Below are positions 18,481 through 26,595 of a stretch of DNA of 51,566 nt, piece after piece. How positions within the stretch are numbered: position 1 is the first letter of the stretch; every line of letters begins with the position of its first letter. Origin of the DNA: Bernardetiaceae bacterium (GTDB lineage: Bacteria > Bacteroidota > Bacteroidia > Cytophagales > Thermoflexibacteraceae); assembly GCA_025057115.1 (NCBI GenBank), contig JANWWZ010000019.1, positions 1-51,566 on the forward strand, given 5' to 3'. Made by a program: the position numbers and the translations under genes. Under the pieces are notes generated by a model. That model saw nothing but the letters and a program-made list of their open reading frames with translations. It was not told the origin of the DNA and searched no databases.

Positions 18481-20897
18481 CAATAGATTGGTGGATATTT
18501 TCGTGGATCGACTTCGTGCATCATTTCATAGACAGCATCGAAAATATCTTCTGGGTTGGGTTTTGAGAAATAGTCTCCATCGGAGCCATAGGGTGGTCTG
18601 TGTGGTTTGGCTGAAATGCAAACGGGCTTGGCGTCTAGATAATAATAAACATCCTGTTTATCAACTACTTGCTGCATCATGTAAGCCGAAGCACCTCCAG
18701 GTACATCTTCATCGGCAAAGATGACGCGGTTAGTTTTGCGCACCGATTGCCCAATGATGCCAAACCTATCAAAAGGAAGCAATGTTTGTACGTCAATTAC
18801 CTCTGTTTCAATGCCTACCTTAGCCAGGTCTTCAGCAGCTTGCATCACGATGCGGCACATAGAACCATAGGTTACCACTGTTACATCTCTGCCTTGCCGA
18901 ATGATTTCTGGCACTCCTAAAGGGACAGTAAACTCGCCAATGTTATCTGGAAGGCGTTCTTTGAGGCGATATCCGTTGAGGCATTCAATTACCAAGGCGG
19001 GATCGTCGCCCAAGAGAAGAGTATTATACATGCCAGCGGCTTGGGTCATGTTGCGCGGCACTAGTACATACATCCCGCGCAAGCTACCTAAGATCATGCT
19101 AATAGGAGAACCAGAATGCCAAATGCCTTCCAGGCGATGCCCACGCGTGCGGACAATCAAGGGGGCTTTTTGTCCTCCAGCAGTGCGGTAGTGCAAGCAT
19201 GCCAGGTCATCAGAAAGGGTTTGCAGGGCATAGAGCAGATAGTCTAAGTATTGGATTTCAGTAATGGGACGCAAGCCGCGCAAAGCCGCTCCGATGCCTT
19301 GTCCAATAATAGTAGCTTCGCGAATGCCTGTATCATCTACGCGCAATTTTCCGTATTTTGCCTGCAGCCCCGCAAAACCTTGATTTACATCACCGATTTT
19401 GCCCACATCTTCCCCGATGGCAAAAACGCGAGGGTCGCGCGCAAGCATGGCATCGAAGCAAGCTTGCAACACTTGGCGACCATCTACCCATGGCGATTTA
19501 TCCGAATAAATGGGCTTTACCTCTGGTACGTTAAGTGCAGACTCCTCCGATTCACTATAAAGATGCGAGCTAAAACGCCTTTCGTTCTCTCGGGTTGCTT
19601 TCTCCACCCATTGAATCAGCTCTCGGCGGGCAGGCAAATCCTGACCGCGTAGAACGCGTAAGCCATGCTTAGCTGCCTTCATGGCATCCAACCGAATGGG
19701 ATGGATAGTGCGAACATACTCAGAGCGAATAGCGTGTAACTCTTCTTTTATAGAAGGGTCATTGCAGGACTCTGCGGCTTCTGAAAGCAAGCGCAGCACT
19801 TCTTGCTGGTCAGCTTTCATGGACTCTACATAGGCTTTCCAAGCGTTATTCTTGGCTTCATTAGCCCGCTGCTTTGCTTTTTGGTCTATTTCTTCTAGCT
19901 CTTCAGCGGTAGCGTAGCCATTGGTAATTATCCAGAGCTTCATTTGTCGGATGCAATCGTACTCGGCTTCCCACGCTAGCCTTTCTTTGGACTTATAGCG
20001 CTCGTGCGAGCCCGAAGTAGAGTGACCTTGTGGCTGAGTCATTTCCGTAACATGAATTAGGCAAGGTACGTGCTGGCGGCGGGCAATATCAGCTGCTATT
20101 TGATACACTTGGCAAAGTTCATCATACTGCCACCCCTTCACTTGAAACATTTCAAAGCCAGGTTCTTTTTCGGTGCGCTGAAAGCCTAATAGAACTTTAT
20201 AAATATCGCCCTTAGTTGTATGATATTCTTGGGGTACAGAAATGCCATATCCATCATCCCAGATAGAAATCACCATCGGAATTTGCAATACACCAGCGGC
20301 ATTAATAGCTTCAAAGAACAATCCTTCAGAGGTAGAAGCATTGCCAATAGTACCAAAAGCCACTTCATTGCCGTTATGGGAAAACTGAGTAAGGTGCGCT
20401 AATTGGGGATTATGACGGTAAAGTTTAGAGGCAAATGCCAGTCCTACCAGCCGAGGCATCTGCCCTGCAGTACAGGAAATATCAGCAGAGGAATTGTACT
20501 GGTCCATGAGGTTTTTCCACTTGCCTTGCTGGTCTAGGCTGCGCGTGGCAAAATGCCCATTCATGCAGCGCCCGCCAGTAGCTGGTTCAAATTTTATATC
20601 GGTGTGTGCGTAGAGTTGAGCGAAATACTCTTCTAAGGTCAATGCACCGAGAGCAAGCATAAACGTTTGGTCGCGGTAGTAGCCAGCACGGAAATCGCCT
20701 TTTCGAAAGGCTTTTGCCATGGCAATTTGTGCAATCTCTTTGCCGTCGCCAAAAATGCCGAACTTAGCTTTTCCCATAAACACTTCCTTGCGACCTATTA
20801 AGCTCGCATGGCGGCTTTCGCAAGCAATGCGATAATCTTTGAGAATTTCCTCTCGGGTAAGAGAAAAAGTAAGGGCAGCGGCTTCGGTGCGTATCAT
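18480..20897 (-). CDS. fused 2-oxoacid dehydrogenase E1 component, alpha and beta subunits in one chain
   Basis: TPP-dependent decarboxylase of a pyruvate or branched-chain 2-oxoacid dehydrogenase complex. Residues ~1-400 are the alpha part (FRKGDFRAGYYRDQTFM, RLVGLAFASKLYR, DDGYGISVPQEY, HSTSGSHERYKS); ~460-805 the beta part (FAIGEDVGKIGDVNQGF, EATIIGQGIGAALRGLRP, HRLEGIWHSGSP, ADEDVPGGASAYM). The usual TPP-Mg motif GDG...NN reads GNA...DD here. No E2 or E3 gene is nearby. The fused form is common in Bacteroidota. It overlaps the murF start by one base and follows the hydroxyacid dehydrogenase by 52 bases. Confidence 0.9.
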   Translation of the reverse strand: MIRTEAAALTFSLTREEILKDYRIACESRHASLIGRKEVFMGKAKFGIFGDGKEIAQIAMAKAFRKGDFRAGYYRDQTFMLALGALTLEEYFAQLYAHTDIKFEPATGGRCMNGHFATRSLDQQGKWKNLMDQYNSSADISCTAGQMPRLVGLAFASKLYRHNPQLAHLTQFSHNGNEVAFGTIGNASTSEGLFFEAINAAGVLQIPMVISIWDDGYGISVPQEYHTTKGDIYKVLLGFQRTEKEPGFEMFQVKGWQYDELCQVYQIAADIARRQHVPCLIHVTEMTQPQGHSTSGSHERYKSKERLAWEAEYDCIRQMKLWIITNGYATAEELEEIDQKAKQRANEAKNNAWKAYVESMKADQQEVLRLLSEAAESCNDPSIKEELHAIRSEYVRTIHPIRLDAMKAAKHGLRVLRGQDLPARRELIQWVEKATRENERRFSSHLYSESEESALNVPEVKPIYSDKSPWVDGRQVLQACFDAMLARDPRVFAIGEDVGKIGDVNQGFAGLQAKYGKLRVDDTGIREATIIGQGIGAALRGLRPITEIQYLDYLLYALQTLSDDLACLHYRTAGGQKAPLIVRTRGHRLEGIWHSGSPISMILGSLRGMYVLVPRNMTQAAGMYNTLLLGDDPALVIECLNGYRLKERLPDNIGEFTVPLGVPEIIRQGRDVTVVTYGSMCRIVMQAAEDLAKVGIETEVIDVQTLLPFDRFGIIGQSVRKTNRVIFADEDVPGGASAYMMQQVVDKQDVYYYLDAKPVCISAKPHRPPYGSDGDYFSKPNPEDIFDAVYEMMHEVDPRKYPPIY

Positions 20898-20949
20898 CTC
20901 CGATGTGCGTTTGAATTGGGCTTTATAAAGGTTTTACAAAAATACGCAT

Positions 20950-21885
20950 TTAAGCCATAAGCCGCGTGAGTTTATCCACCAGTACGCGATTAATTCGCTG
21001 ATAGGACTCGTGGGTCCAACCTGCCACATGAGGAGTAAAAATCACATTAGGTTGGGCAGCAAGCCATTCAAAGTCAACAGCTTGCTCAGCGGTAAGCCGT
21101 TCGAGGGACTCTTGTTCTAATACATCTAAACAAGCTCCTAGCAATTTTCCCTTTTGAAGTCCTCGGCGCAAAGCAATAAAGGGCACAATTTCTCCGCGCG
21201 AGGTATTGATTAGCCAAATCGGTTTGGCAAATTGATCTAGAAAATCCTCATTTATCCAACCACGTGTTTCCCAAGTTAAAGGAATGTGCAAGCTAAGTAC
21301 ATCGGCATGTTGCAGCAGATCACTTAAGGAGGCTTCACGGGTGAAAGCATCGGAAAAACCTGTCTTGTATTTGTCGTAAGCCAGCACAAGGCAGCCAAAA
21401 CCACTTAAACGGCGGGCAAATGCCCGTCCCGTATGTCCATACCCGATAATGCCGACGGTTTTCCCCATCAACTCGTATCCGCGATGGGCTTCGCGCTGCC
21501 AAATTTTTTGCCGTACAAGACGATCAGCCAGGAGCATTTTATTCATCAGGGCTAGAAGCATTCCTAAAGCGTGTTCTGCTACAGCATCGCAGTTACCCTC
21601 AGGAGCCGTAATTAGCTGAATACCGCGCTGAGAGAGCAAATCAGTGTCTATTTGGTCAGTGCCGGAGCCTGCACGCGCCACCACTTGGAGAGAAGTAGCT
21701 TTGTCAATTAATTCTCTATCCACTGGCGTTTTGGAGCGAATCACTATTACTTGATAAGATGAAATGATGCGCAAAATTTCAGAGCGAGTAATCAAGGGCT
21801 GGTAATCAGGAGTAAACCCTGCCTGTAAAAGCAACTCAGAAAGAGAGTCGTGCATTTTGTCTACAATTAGAACGCGCTTTTGCAT
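20950..21885 (-). CDS. D-2-hydroxyacid dehydrogenase (phosphoglycerate dehydrogenase-like)
   Basis: NAD-dependent oxidoreductase, 311 residues. RAGSGTDQID (~71) is the substrate-loop type seen in phosphoglycerate dehydrogenases, GIIGYGHTG (~146-153) the NAD site, and Arg in TSRGEIV, Glu in VLEQES and His in FTPHVAGW form the catalytic set. There is no ACT regulatory domain. The start at 21885 (MQKRVLIVD) is fixed by the gldJ terminator at 21891-21921: the longer open frame to 21936 would have to be translated through that hairpin. SerA is plausible, but glyoxylate or other hydroxyacid substrates are possible. Confidence 0.87.
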   Translation of the reverse strand: MQKRVLIVDKMHDSLSELLLQAGFTPDYQPLITRSEILRIISSYQVIVIRSKTPVDRELIDKATSLQVVARAGSGTDQIDTDLLSQRGIQLITAPEGNCDAVAEHALGMLLALMNKMLLADRLVRQKIWQREAHRGYELMGKTVGIIGYGHTGRAFARRLSGFGCLVLAYDKYKTGFSDAFTREASLSDLLQHADVLSLHIPLTWETRGWINEDFLDQFAKPIWLINTSRGEIVPFIALRRGLQKGKLLGACLDVLEQESLERLTAEQAVDFEWLAAQPNVIFTPHVAGWTHESYQRINRVLVDKLTRLMA

Positions 21886-21890
21886 AGCAA

Positions 21891-21921
21891 ACAAAAAAGC
21901 TACTCGTTTGTGCGAGTAGCT
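21891..21921 (-). terminator. intrinsic terminator of gldJ
   Basis: Perfect 9-bp stem AGCTACTCG/CGAGTAGCT (21921-21913 and 21906-21898, minus strand) with a 6-base loop, followed by TTTTTTGT. It lies 30 bases past the gldJ stop and just before the hydroxyacid dehydrogenase start. Confidence 0.88.
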
Positions 21922-21950
21922 CATAAGATAGTACACTCAAGCCAAAATTT

Positions 21951-23210
21951 TTATTTATTGCCTCCGGCGCGAATCATGGCACAACGAAAACCAATAGTAG
22001 CAGTAGCAGAATCTTCATCTAGGAAGCGGCGCGTACCTATTGCCAGCCAATAAGCTACGTCTTTCCAAGAACCGCCTTTGTAAACGCGTTGCTTGTTGTC
22101 TATGATACTAAAAAAGTCGCGCTTGTTATAATAGGAAGCAGGGTCGAGGTAGTCCGCATTCTTGGGACGAAAACCACCTGCAAAATGCAATCCCTTGCCA
22201 TCTGTACGGACAGGGTTTAAATCGCTTACATCCTCAAAAGATAGGGGTCGGTAAATATCCTCTACCCATTCGTTTACATTGCCTGCCATGTTATACAATC
22301 CGTAATCATTGGGTGGGTAGGCATAGATCCATTCTGTAATCATGGCGCCATCGTTGAGCTTTCCAGCGATGCCAGCATAGTCACCTCGGCCGCGCTTGAA
22401 ATTAGCGAGAAATTCGCCCATATGCCGTCCATAAGGATTGCGCAAAGAATGTCCGTCCCAGGGATAGAGTCGGCTATAGTCCTGCATTTCGTCCAAGTAT
22501 TGGGTGGCTATCAACCCTTTGGCAGCGTATTCCCATTCTGCTTCAGTAGGCAAGCGGTAGCCAGGGAGTACTATGCCACTTTCCAGTGGAATGCGTTCCC
22601 CTGCTTTGGCGGCGGCTTTTTCTTCCTTGTTACCATTCTTGAGGGCAAGACCGCGATTAACTGCCTCTGTGCGCCATACGCAGTAGTTTACTGCTTGCCG
22701 CCAAGAAACTCCTACTACTGGGAAGAAGCGGAAACCAGGATAGCGCAAGTAATGGTCTATATACGGGTCATTAAATGCCAGCTCTGCCGCCCATACTGTC
22801 GTATCGGGCAGGGCTTCTGTGTAGTACTGCTCGCCAGAGTCGCGTACGTAGTGCAAGTATTCAAGCCAGTGAATATTCGCCACTTCAGTTTCGTCCATGT
22901 AGAAAGAGGCTACTGTAACAGTGCGTTCAATGTTATCGCGCGTTAGGGGCACATCCTCTTCGTGGGCTCCTAGAATATGGCGACCTCCTTCAATGTACAC
23001 CAAATTAGGACCTTCTGGCTGTCCTTTGAACTTGCGCACTGCAAACTCGTTGTTTTTGTTTTTTCCGCCGGTGCTGTATTTCAATCCAGTAGTAGTGGAC
23101 TGTTTACCTGGATCCACACTTGTAGGCTTTTTGCCACCACACTGCAGAAGAGCGAACATTACAACGCTTGCTAAGGCAAAGGTGGCAGAAAAACGAAGGG
23201 CTTTATTCAT
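21951..23210 (-). CDS. gldJ: GldJ, gliding motility / type IX secretion lipoprotein
   Basis: Outer-membrane lipoprotein of the formylglycine-generating-enzyme (SUMF1) fold, needed in Flavobacterium for gliding and for stability of the type IX GldK partner. The start at 23210 gives MNKALRFSATFALASVVMF and a lipobox ALLQC; upstream in-frame Met codons have no signal peptide. Family features: SFYMDETEVANIHWLEYL, PDTTVWAAELAFNDPY, GVSWRQAVNYCVWRTEAVN, LANFKRGRGDYAGIAG, YPPNDYGLYNMAGNVNEWV, DPASYYNKRDF and VYKGGSWKDVAYWL. GldK also has this fold, but these blocks and the absence of gldL, gldM and gldN point to GldJ. At 419 residues it is shorter than Flavobacterium GldJ, lacking the long insert before VYKGGSW. 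Confidence 0.88.
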   Translation of the reverse strand: MNKALRFSATFALASVVMFALLQCGGKKPTSVDPGKQSTTTGLKYSTGGKNKNNEFAVRKFKGQPEGPNLVYIEGGRHILGAHEEDVPLTRDNIERTVTVASFYMDETEVANIHWLEYLHYVRDSGEQYYTEALPDTTVWAAELAFNDPYIDHYLRYPGFRFFPVVGVSWRQAVNYCVWRTEAVNRGLALKNGNKEEKAAAKAGERIPLESGIVLPGYRLPTEAEWEYAAKGLIATQYLDEMQDYSRLYPWDGHSLRNPYGRHMGEFLANFKRGRGDYAGIAGKLNDGAMITEWIYAYPPNDYGLYNMAGNVNEWVEDIYRPLSFEDVSDLNPVRTDGKGLHFAGGFRPKNADYLDPASYYNKRDFFSIIDNKQRVYKGGSWKDVAYWLAIGTRRFLDEDSATATIGFRCAMIRAGGNK

Positions 23211-23315
23211 ATAACAAAAGGACTTTGATTCCGCCATGCAAATACAACTATTTTTTAACAAGTTTTTTGCCATTCCCTGCAAAGAACGAAAAAAAACAGC
23301 AAATAGTGTGCAAAG

Positions 23316-24266
23316 CTACGGGTTTAGCAAGGAAGGGATATTGGTCTCGCGAATAAAGTACAAGGGACGCCTCCTTACATCAGTATTAATCCGACTGATG
23401 TACTCGCCTAAAATGCCGATGCTAATTAATTGAACCCCGCCTAAAAACAAAATAGCAATGATGAGAGAGGTCCAGCCGCGCTCCACAGGCAAATTAGTGA
23501 AATATCTAATGTACAAAGAAATGCAAGCGAAGATGAAAGCAATCATCGAAACGCTAAAGCCCATGAAAGTAACCAACTTAATGGGAAAGTTTGAAAAAGC
23601 TGTAATGCCGTCTAAGGCAAAGCGAATCATTTTTGAGTAGGTATATCCTGTTTTGCCTGCATGGCGCTGGTCGCGGTCGTATTCTATGTAGGTTTGGCGG
23701 TAACCTATCCAGGCAATTTGACCTCGCAGGAATTTGTGATTTTCTGGCATTTGGCGCAAGGCATCGGCTACTTTTTTATCCATAATGCGGAAATCTCCCG
23801 TGTCAAGGGGAATATCGATAGTGGTAATAGCTGCCAACAAGCGATAGAATAAACGCGCCGTGAGTAATTTCATAAAACTTTCGCCCTTGCGCTGGCGTCG
23901 CTTGGCGTAAACCACTTCATAACCTTCCTTCATTTTGGCATACATGGCGTTGATCAACTCGGGAGGGTCTTGTAAATCAGCATCGATGATAACCACTGCT
24001 TGACCACAAGCCGCATCAATCCCTGCACTTACTGCTATTTGATGCCCAAAATTTCGACTTAAGTCAATATATTTTACTTCTGGATGTGTTGCGGCAAGGC
24101 TGCGCACTACTTCCAAGGTGTTGTCCCTACTGCCATCATTGACAAAAATTAACTCATAACTCAACTGCAAGCCCTGCATCACAGCAGTAAGCCGCTTATA
24201 CAAGGGTTCAATATTTAAAGATTCGTTGTAAAGGGGAATGACTACAGAAATGGCTGGAAAATTCAT
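23316..24266 (-). CDS. family 2 glycosyltransferase, polyprenyl-phosphate sugar transferase type
   Basis: GT-A fold of dolichol/undecaprenyl-phosphate sugar synthases: PAISVVIPLYNESLNI at the start, FVNDGSRDNT, DLSRNFGHQIAVSAGID and the metal-binding IDADLQDPPEL (~93-103), then TGDFRIMDK and HKFLRGQIAWIGYRQ. Two membrane helices follow (~236-260 and ~270-295), with GEYISRI near the end. It most likely charges a polyprenyl phosphate with a sugar for envelope glycan assembly. Its ATG overlaps the agmatine deiminase stop (ATGA), so the two are co-translated. gldJ follows after 105 bases. Confidence 0.9.
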   Translation of the reverse strand: MNFPAISVVIPLYNESLNIEPLYKRLTAVMQGLQLSYELIFVNDGSRDNTLEVVRSLAATHPEVKYIDLSRNFGHQIAVSAGIDAACGQAVVIIDADLQDPPELINAMYAKMKEGYEVVYAKRRQRKGESFMKLLTARLFYRLLAAITTIDIPLDTGDFRIMDKKVADALRQMPENHKFLRGQIAWIGYRQTYIEYDRDQRHAGKTGYTYSKMIRFALDGITAFSNFPIKLVTFMGFSVSMIAFIFACISLYIRYFTNLPVERGWTSLIIAILFLGGVQLISIGILGEYISRINTDVRRRPLYFIRETNIPSLLNP

Positions 24267-25324
24267 ACTACCTCGGGCTCCTGCTGACTAAGACAATGAA
24301 AAGCTCCTAATCCCCAGATGATATCAGTGCAGTCCAATCCAATAATGCGCCTCTCTGGGAAGCACTTTTGGAGTATTTCAAGGGCTTGATCGTCTTGCTG
24401 ACAGCGGTAGGTAGGCACTACCACTACGGCATTAGCAATATAAAAATTAGCATACGAAGCAGGTAAGCGCATTCCTTGGTAAACTACTGGCTCAGGCATG
24501 GGAAGTTCTATCACGTCTAGCAGTTTTCCATTCAGCAAACGCATTTTGCTAAGTTTTTTAAGATTATTTTGCAAAGGAGCGTAATTTTCGTCAGTGGAGT
24601 TGTGTTCTACTACGGCTACCACTGTATGGGAATTGACAAATCTAGCAATATCATCTACATGTCCATCGGTATCATCTCCAGCAATGCCCTCTTCTAGCCA
24701 AAGGACTTGTTCTATCCCGTAGTATTCTGCCAAATACCACTCGATTTGCTCTTGAGAAAGATGAGGATTTCGGTTAGGATTGAGCAGGCAAGAGGTAGTA
24801 GTAAGCACGGTACCTTCCCCATTGAAATCCACTGCGCCGCCTTCCATGATAATGTCAGGGCGAAACAAAGGCAAATCGAGGTACTCAGCAATGCGCACTG
24901 GAATTTGATTATCCAAGTCATAAGGAGGATACTTGCCTCCCCAGGCATTGTAGTTCCACTTTACAATGGCTTTGGGAGCTTCGGCTTCGGGATTAATTAC
25001 AAAAGCAGGGCCATGGTCGCGGCACCAAGCATCATTTGTTGGAAAAAAGTGGAAATGTATCGCTTCCAAATTTGCTCCAACAGCTTGGAGTTGCTCTGTG
25101 GCAAAATGCTTCATGGCTTGATCGTTGACGTTGATGTGCACCTGCTCACCACTGGCAAGTGCCTTGACAAACTCAGCGTAAACGGGAAATATCGCGTCAA
25201 TTTTCCCAGGCCAAGAGGCTTCTTTGTGGGGCCAGCTAAGCCATGTAGCGCGATGCCTTGACCATTCTGCAGGAAAGTAATACCCTAATGACTTGGGCGT
25301 TTTCCCAGTAATTTCCTTCAACAT
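24263..25324 (-). CDS. aguA: agmatine deiminase family protein
   Basis: Converts agmatine to N-carbamoylputrescine and ammonia, a route to putrescine. Amidinotransferase-fold motifs: FPAEWSRHRATWLSWPH at the start, TNDAWCRDHGP, EGGAVDFNGEGT, GDDTDGHVDDIARF (Asp/His pair) and the nucleophile Cys344 in WGLGAFHCLSQQ. Length 353 is normal. A Porphyromonas-type peptidylarginine deiminase would be longer and secreted; there is no signal peptide here. It begins 10 bases after the FKBP gene and overlaps the glycosyltransferase start by 4 bases. Confidence 0.92.
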   Translation of the reverse strand: MLKEITGKTPKSLGYYFPAEWSRHRATWLSWPHKEASWPGKIDAIFPVYAEFVKALASGEQVHINVNDQAMKHFATEQLQAVGANLEAIHFHFFPTNDAWCRDHGPAFVINPEAEAPKAIVKWNYNAWGGKYPPYDLDNQIPVRIAEYLDLPLFRPDIIMEGGAVDFNGEGTVLTTTSCLLNPNRNPHLSQEQIEWYLAEYYGIEQVLWLEEGIAGDDTDGHVDDIARFVNSHTVVAVVEHNSTDENYAPLQNNLKKLSKMRLLNGKLLDVIELPMPEPVVYQGMRLPASYANFYIANAVVVVPTYRCQQDDQALEILQKCFPERRIIGLDCTDIIWGLGAFHCLSQQEPEVV

Positions 25325-25334
25325 GCATCAGTCG

Positions 25335-26012
25335 TTATTCCACTCCCAGCACTTCTACTTCAAAAAACAAAGTTGCATTAGGAGGAATTACGCCACCTGC
25401 TCCATAAGGACCATAACCCAAATCTGGCGGAATGAGCAAAATTGCTTTAGTGCCGACTTTTAACTTAGCAATTCCTTCATCCCAACCCTTGATCACTTGC
25501 CCTGTCCCTAAAGTAAAAGAAAATGGCTGGTTGCGATCTACAGAGCTGTCGAACTTAGTACCGTCTTCTAAGTATCCCGTATAATGCACACGAACGTTTT
25601 TTCCATTGGCGGGGAACTCTCCTTGTCCTTCTTTGAGAATTCTAATGCCCAATCCACTAGGCTGGAATACAAATCCTAAACGCCGTTCTGCCTTTGCCCA
25701 CTCTTGTAGTGCTTGTTGAATAAAGAGCATTTCCACTGCACTGATTTTCAAATTTTTATCGTTGGCAATATCGAGTAAATACCCCATGTCATTAGACTTG
25801 CCAACTTTCACTTTGCGGGCAAGTTTTCCATTGAGCAACAAGAAAAAATCTTGTTTCTGTGCAAAACGCGCACATAATCCACTAAAAGAAGGAGAAGCAT
25901 AACAAAAATCAGCAGGGGTAGTTTGCTTGGGAAGACATTGCTCACAGTTTTGTTGAGCTATTGCAATATTTAGAGCCCAACAGGCGACAATAAACAGCGC
26001 AGTTTTTTTCAT
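25335..26012 (-). CDS. secreted FKBP-type peptidyl-prolyl isomerase
   Basis: Proline isomerase for folding exported proteins. A signal peptide ([20 protein letters not shown], cleavage near residue 20) leads into a Cys-rich N-terminal segment and a helical FKBP_N-like region (~50-115). The FKBP catalytic domain (~120-225) has [44 protein letters not shown] and [16 protein letters not shown], complete for activity. GldI, another gliding protein, is also an FKBP lipoprotein; this one lacks a clear lipobox but lies three genes upstream of gldJ, so a related role is possible. Confidence 0.9.
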   Translation of the reverse strand: MKKTALFIVACWALNIAIAQQNCEQCLPKQTTPADFCYASPSFSGLCARFAQKQDFFLLLNGKLARKVKVGKSNDMGYLLDIANDKNLKISAVEMLFIQQALQEWAKAERRLGFVFQPSGLGIRILKEGQGEFPANGKNVRVHYTGYLEDGTKFDSSVDRNQPFSFTLGTGQVIKGWDEGIAKLKVGTKAILLIPPDLGYGPYGAGGVIPPNATLFFEVEVLGVE

Positions 26013-26089
26013 CTATTCACAACGGTTTCATCAGTAAGCAAATTTATGCAAAACTTTAGCGGAAGAGCCTCTGCGCTGTTAAAAAAGGT

Positions 26090-26485
26090 TTAGTTTGCTT
26101 TACGAACTTTTGCCGTGGCGTAGTACCGTTGCAAAAGCCATTCGATGCCTTCTTCAAAGGAATTGGTAAGTTTAATGTCCCGCCTTCCAGCAAAAAGCAA
26201 AATGGATTTGAGCATAAGTTGAGTAAAATCATTAAAGCCAAAGATAGTAGCAGCAAGTATTTGTGGTTTATTCTCCCGAGCTAAATCTTTGGCATAAGAA
26301 ATTAGTTGGCTGTTGTAGCGCGTATTGCTTACGTTCATTATGCTCAGGACCGAACCCAAAGGGCGAGAAAGCGAATTTTTGCGGAGTTGTTTCAAACTTT
26401 CTATTGCTTCTTCAGGCGAGGCGTTGCTCAAATCCGTGTAAAGCACCTCCACACCCTTGTAGATAATAAATTTACTGCTAGCCAT
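26090..26485 (-). CDS. small STAS/SpoIIAA-like protein of unknown function
   Basis: 131 residues with no signal peptide. The pattern FIIYKGVEVLYTDLSN, then SVLSIMNVSNTRYNSQLI, IFGFNDFTQLMLKSI and a final SFEEGIEWLLQRY helix resembles STAS/SEC14-like (SpoIIAA) proteins found in many Bacteroidota. These folds bind nucleotides or lipids or act as anti-sigma antagonists; I cannot tell which applies. It leads the minus-strand run toward gldJ (77 bases before the FKBP gene) and is divergent from the P-type ATPase. Confidence 0.7.
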   Translation of the reverse strand: MASSKFIIYKGVEVLYTDLSNASPEEAIESLKQLRKNSLSRPLGSVLSIMNVSNTRYNSQLISYAKDLARENKPQILAATIFGFNDFTQLMLKSILLFAGRRDIKLTNSFEEGIEWLLQRYYATAKVRKAN

Positions 26486-26595
26486 AGAGCTTCTGTTTAG
26501 TTGATGGTTTGTTATGTTGTTACGAATATAGCAAATAATGGCGCACTTTTTAAAAGTTTGGCTAAATTTTGCACGAAAACATTCAAACTTCAGTT

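Noticed and set aside
21951-23210. GldK instead of GldJ
   Set aside because: PDTTVWAAELAFNDPY, LANFKRGRGDYAGIAG and DPASYYNKRDF fit GldJ, and no gldL, gldM or gldN follows.
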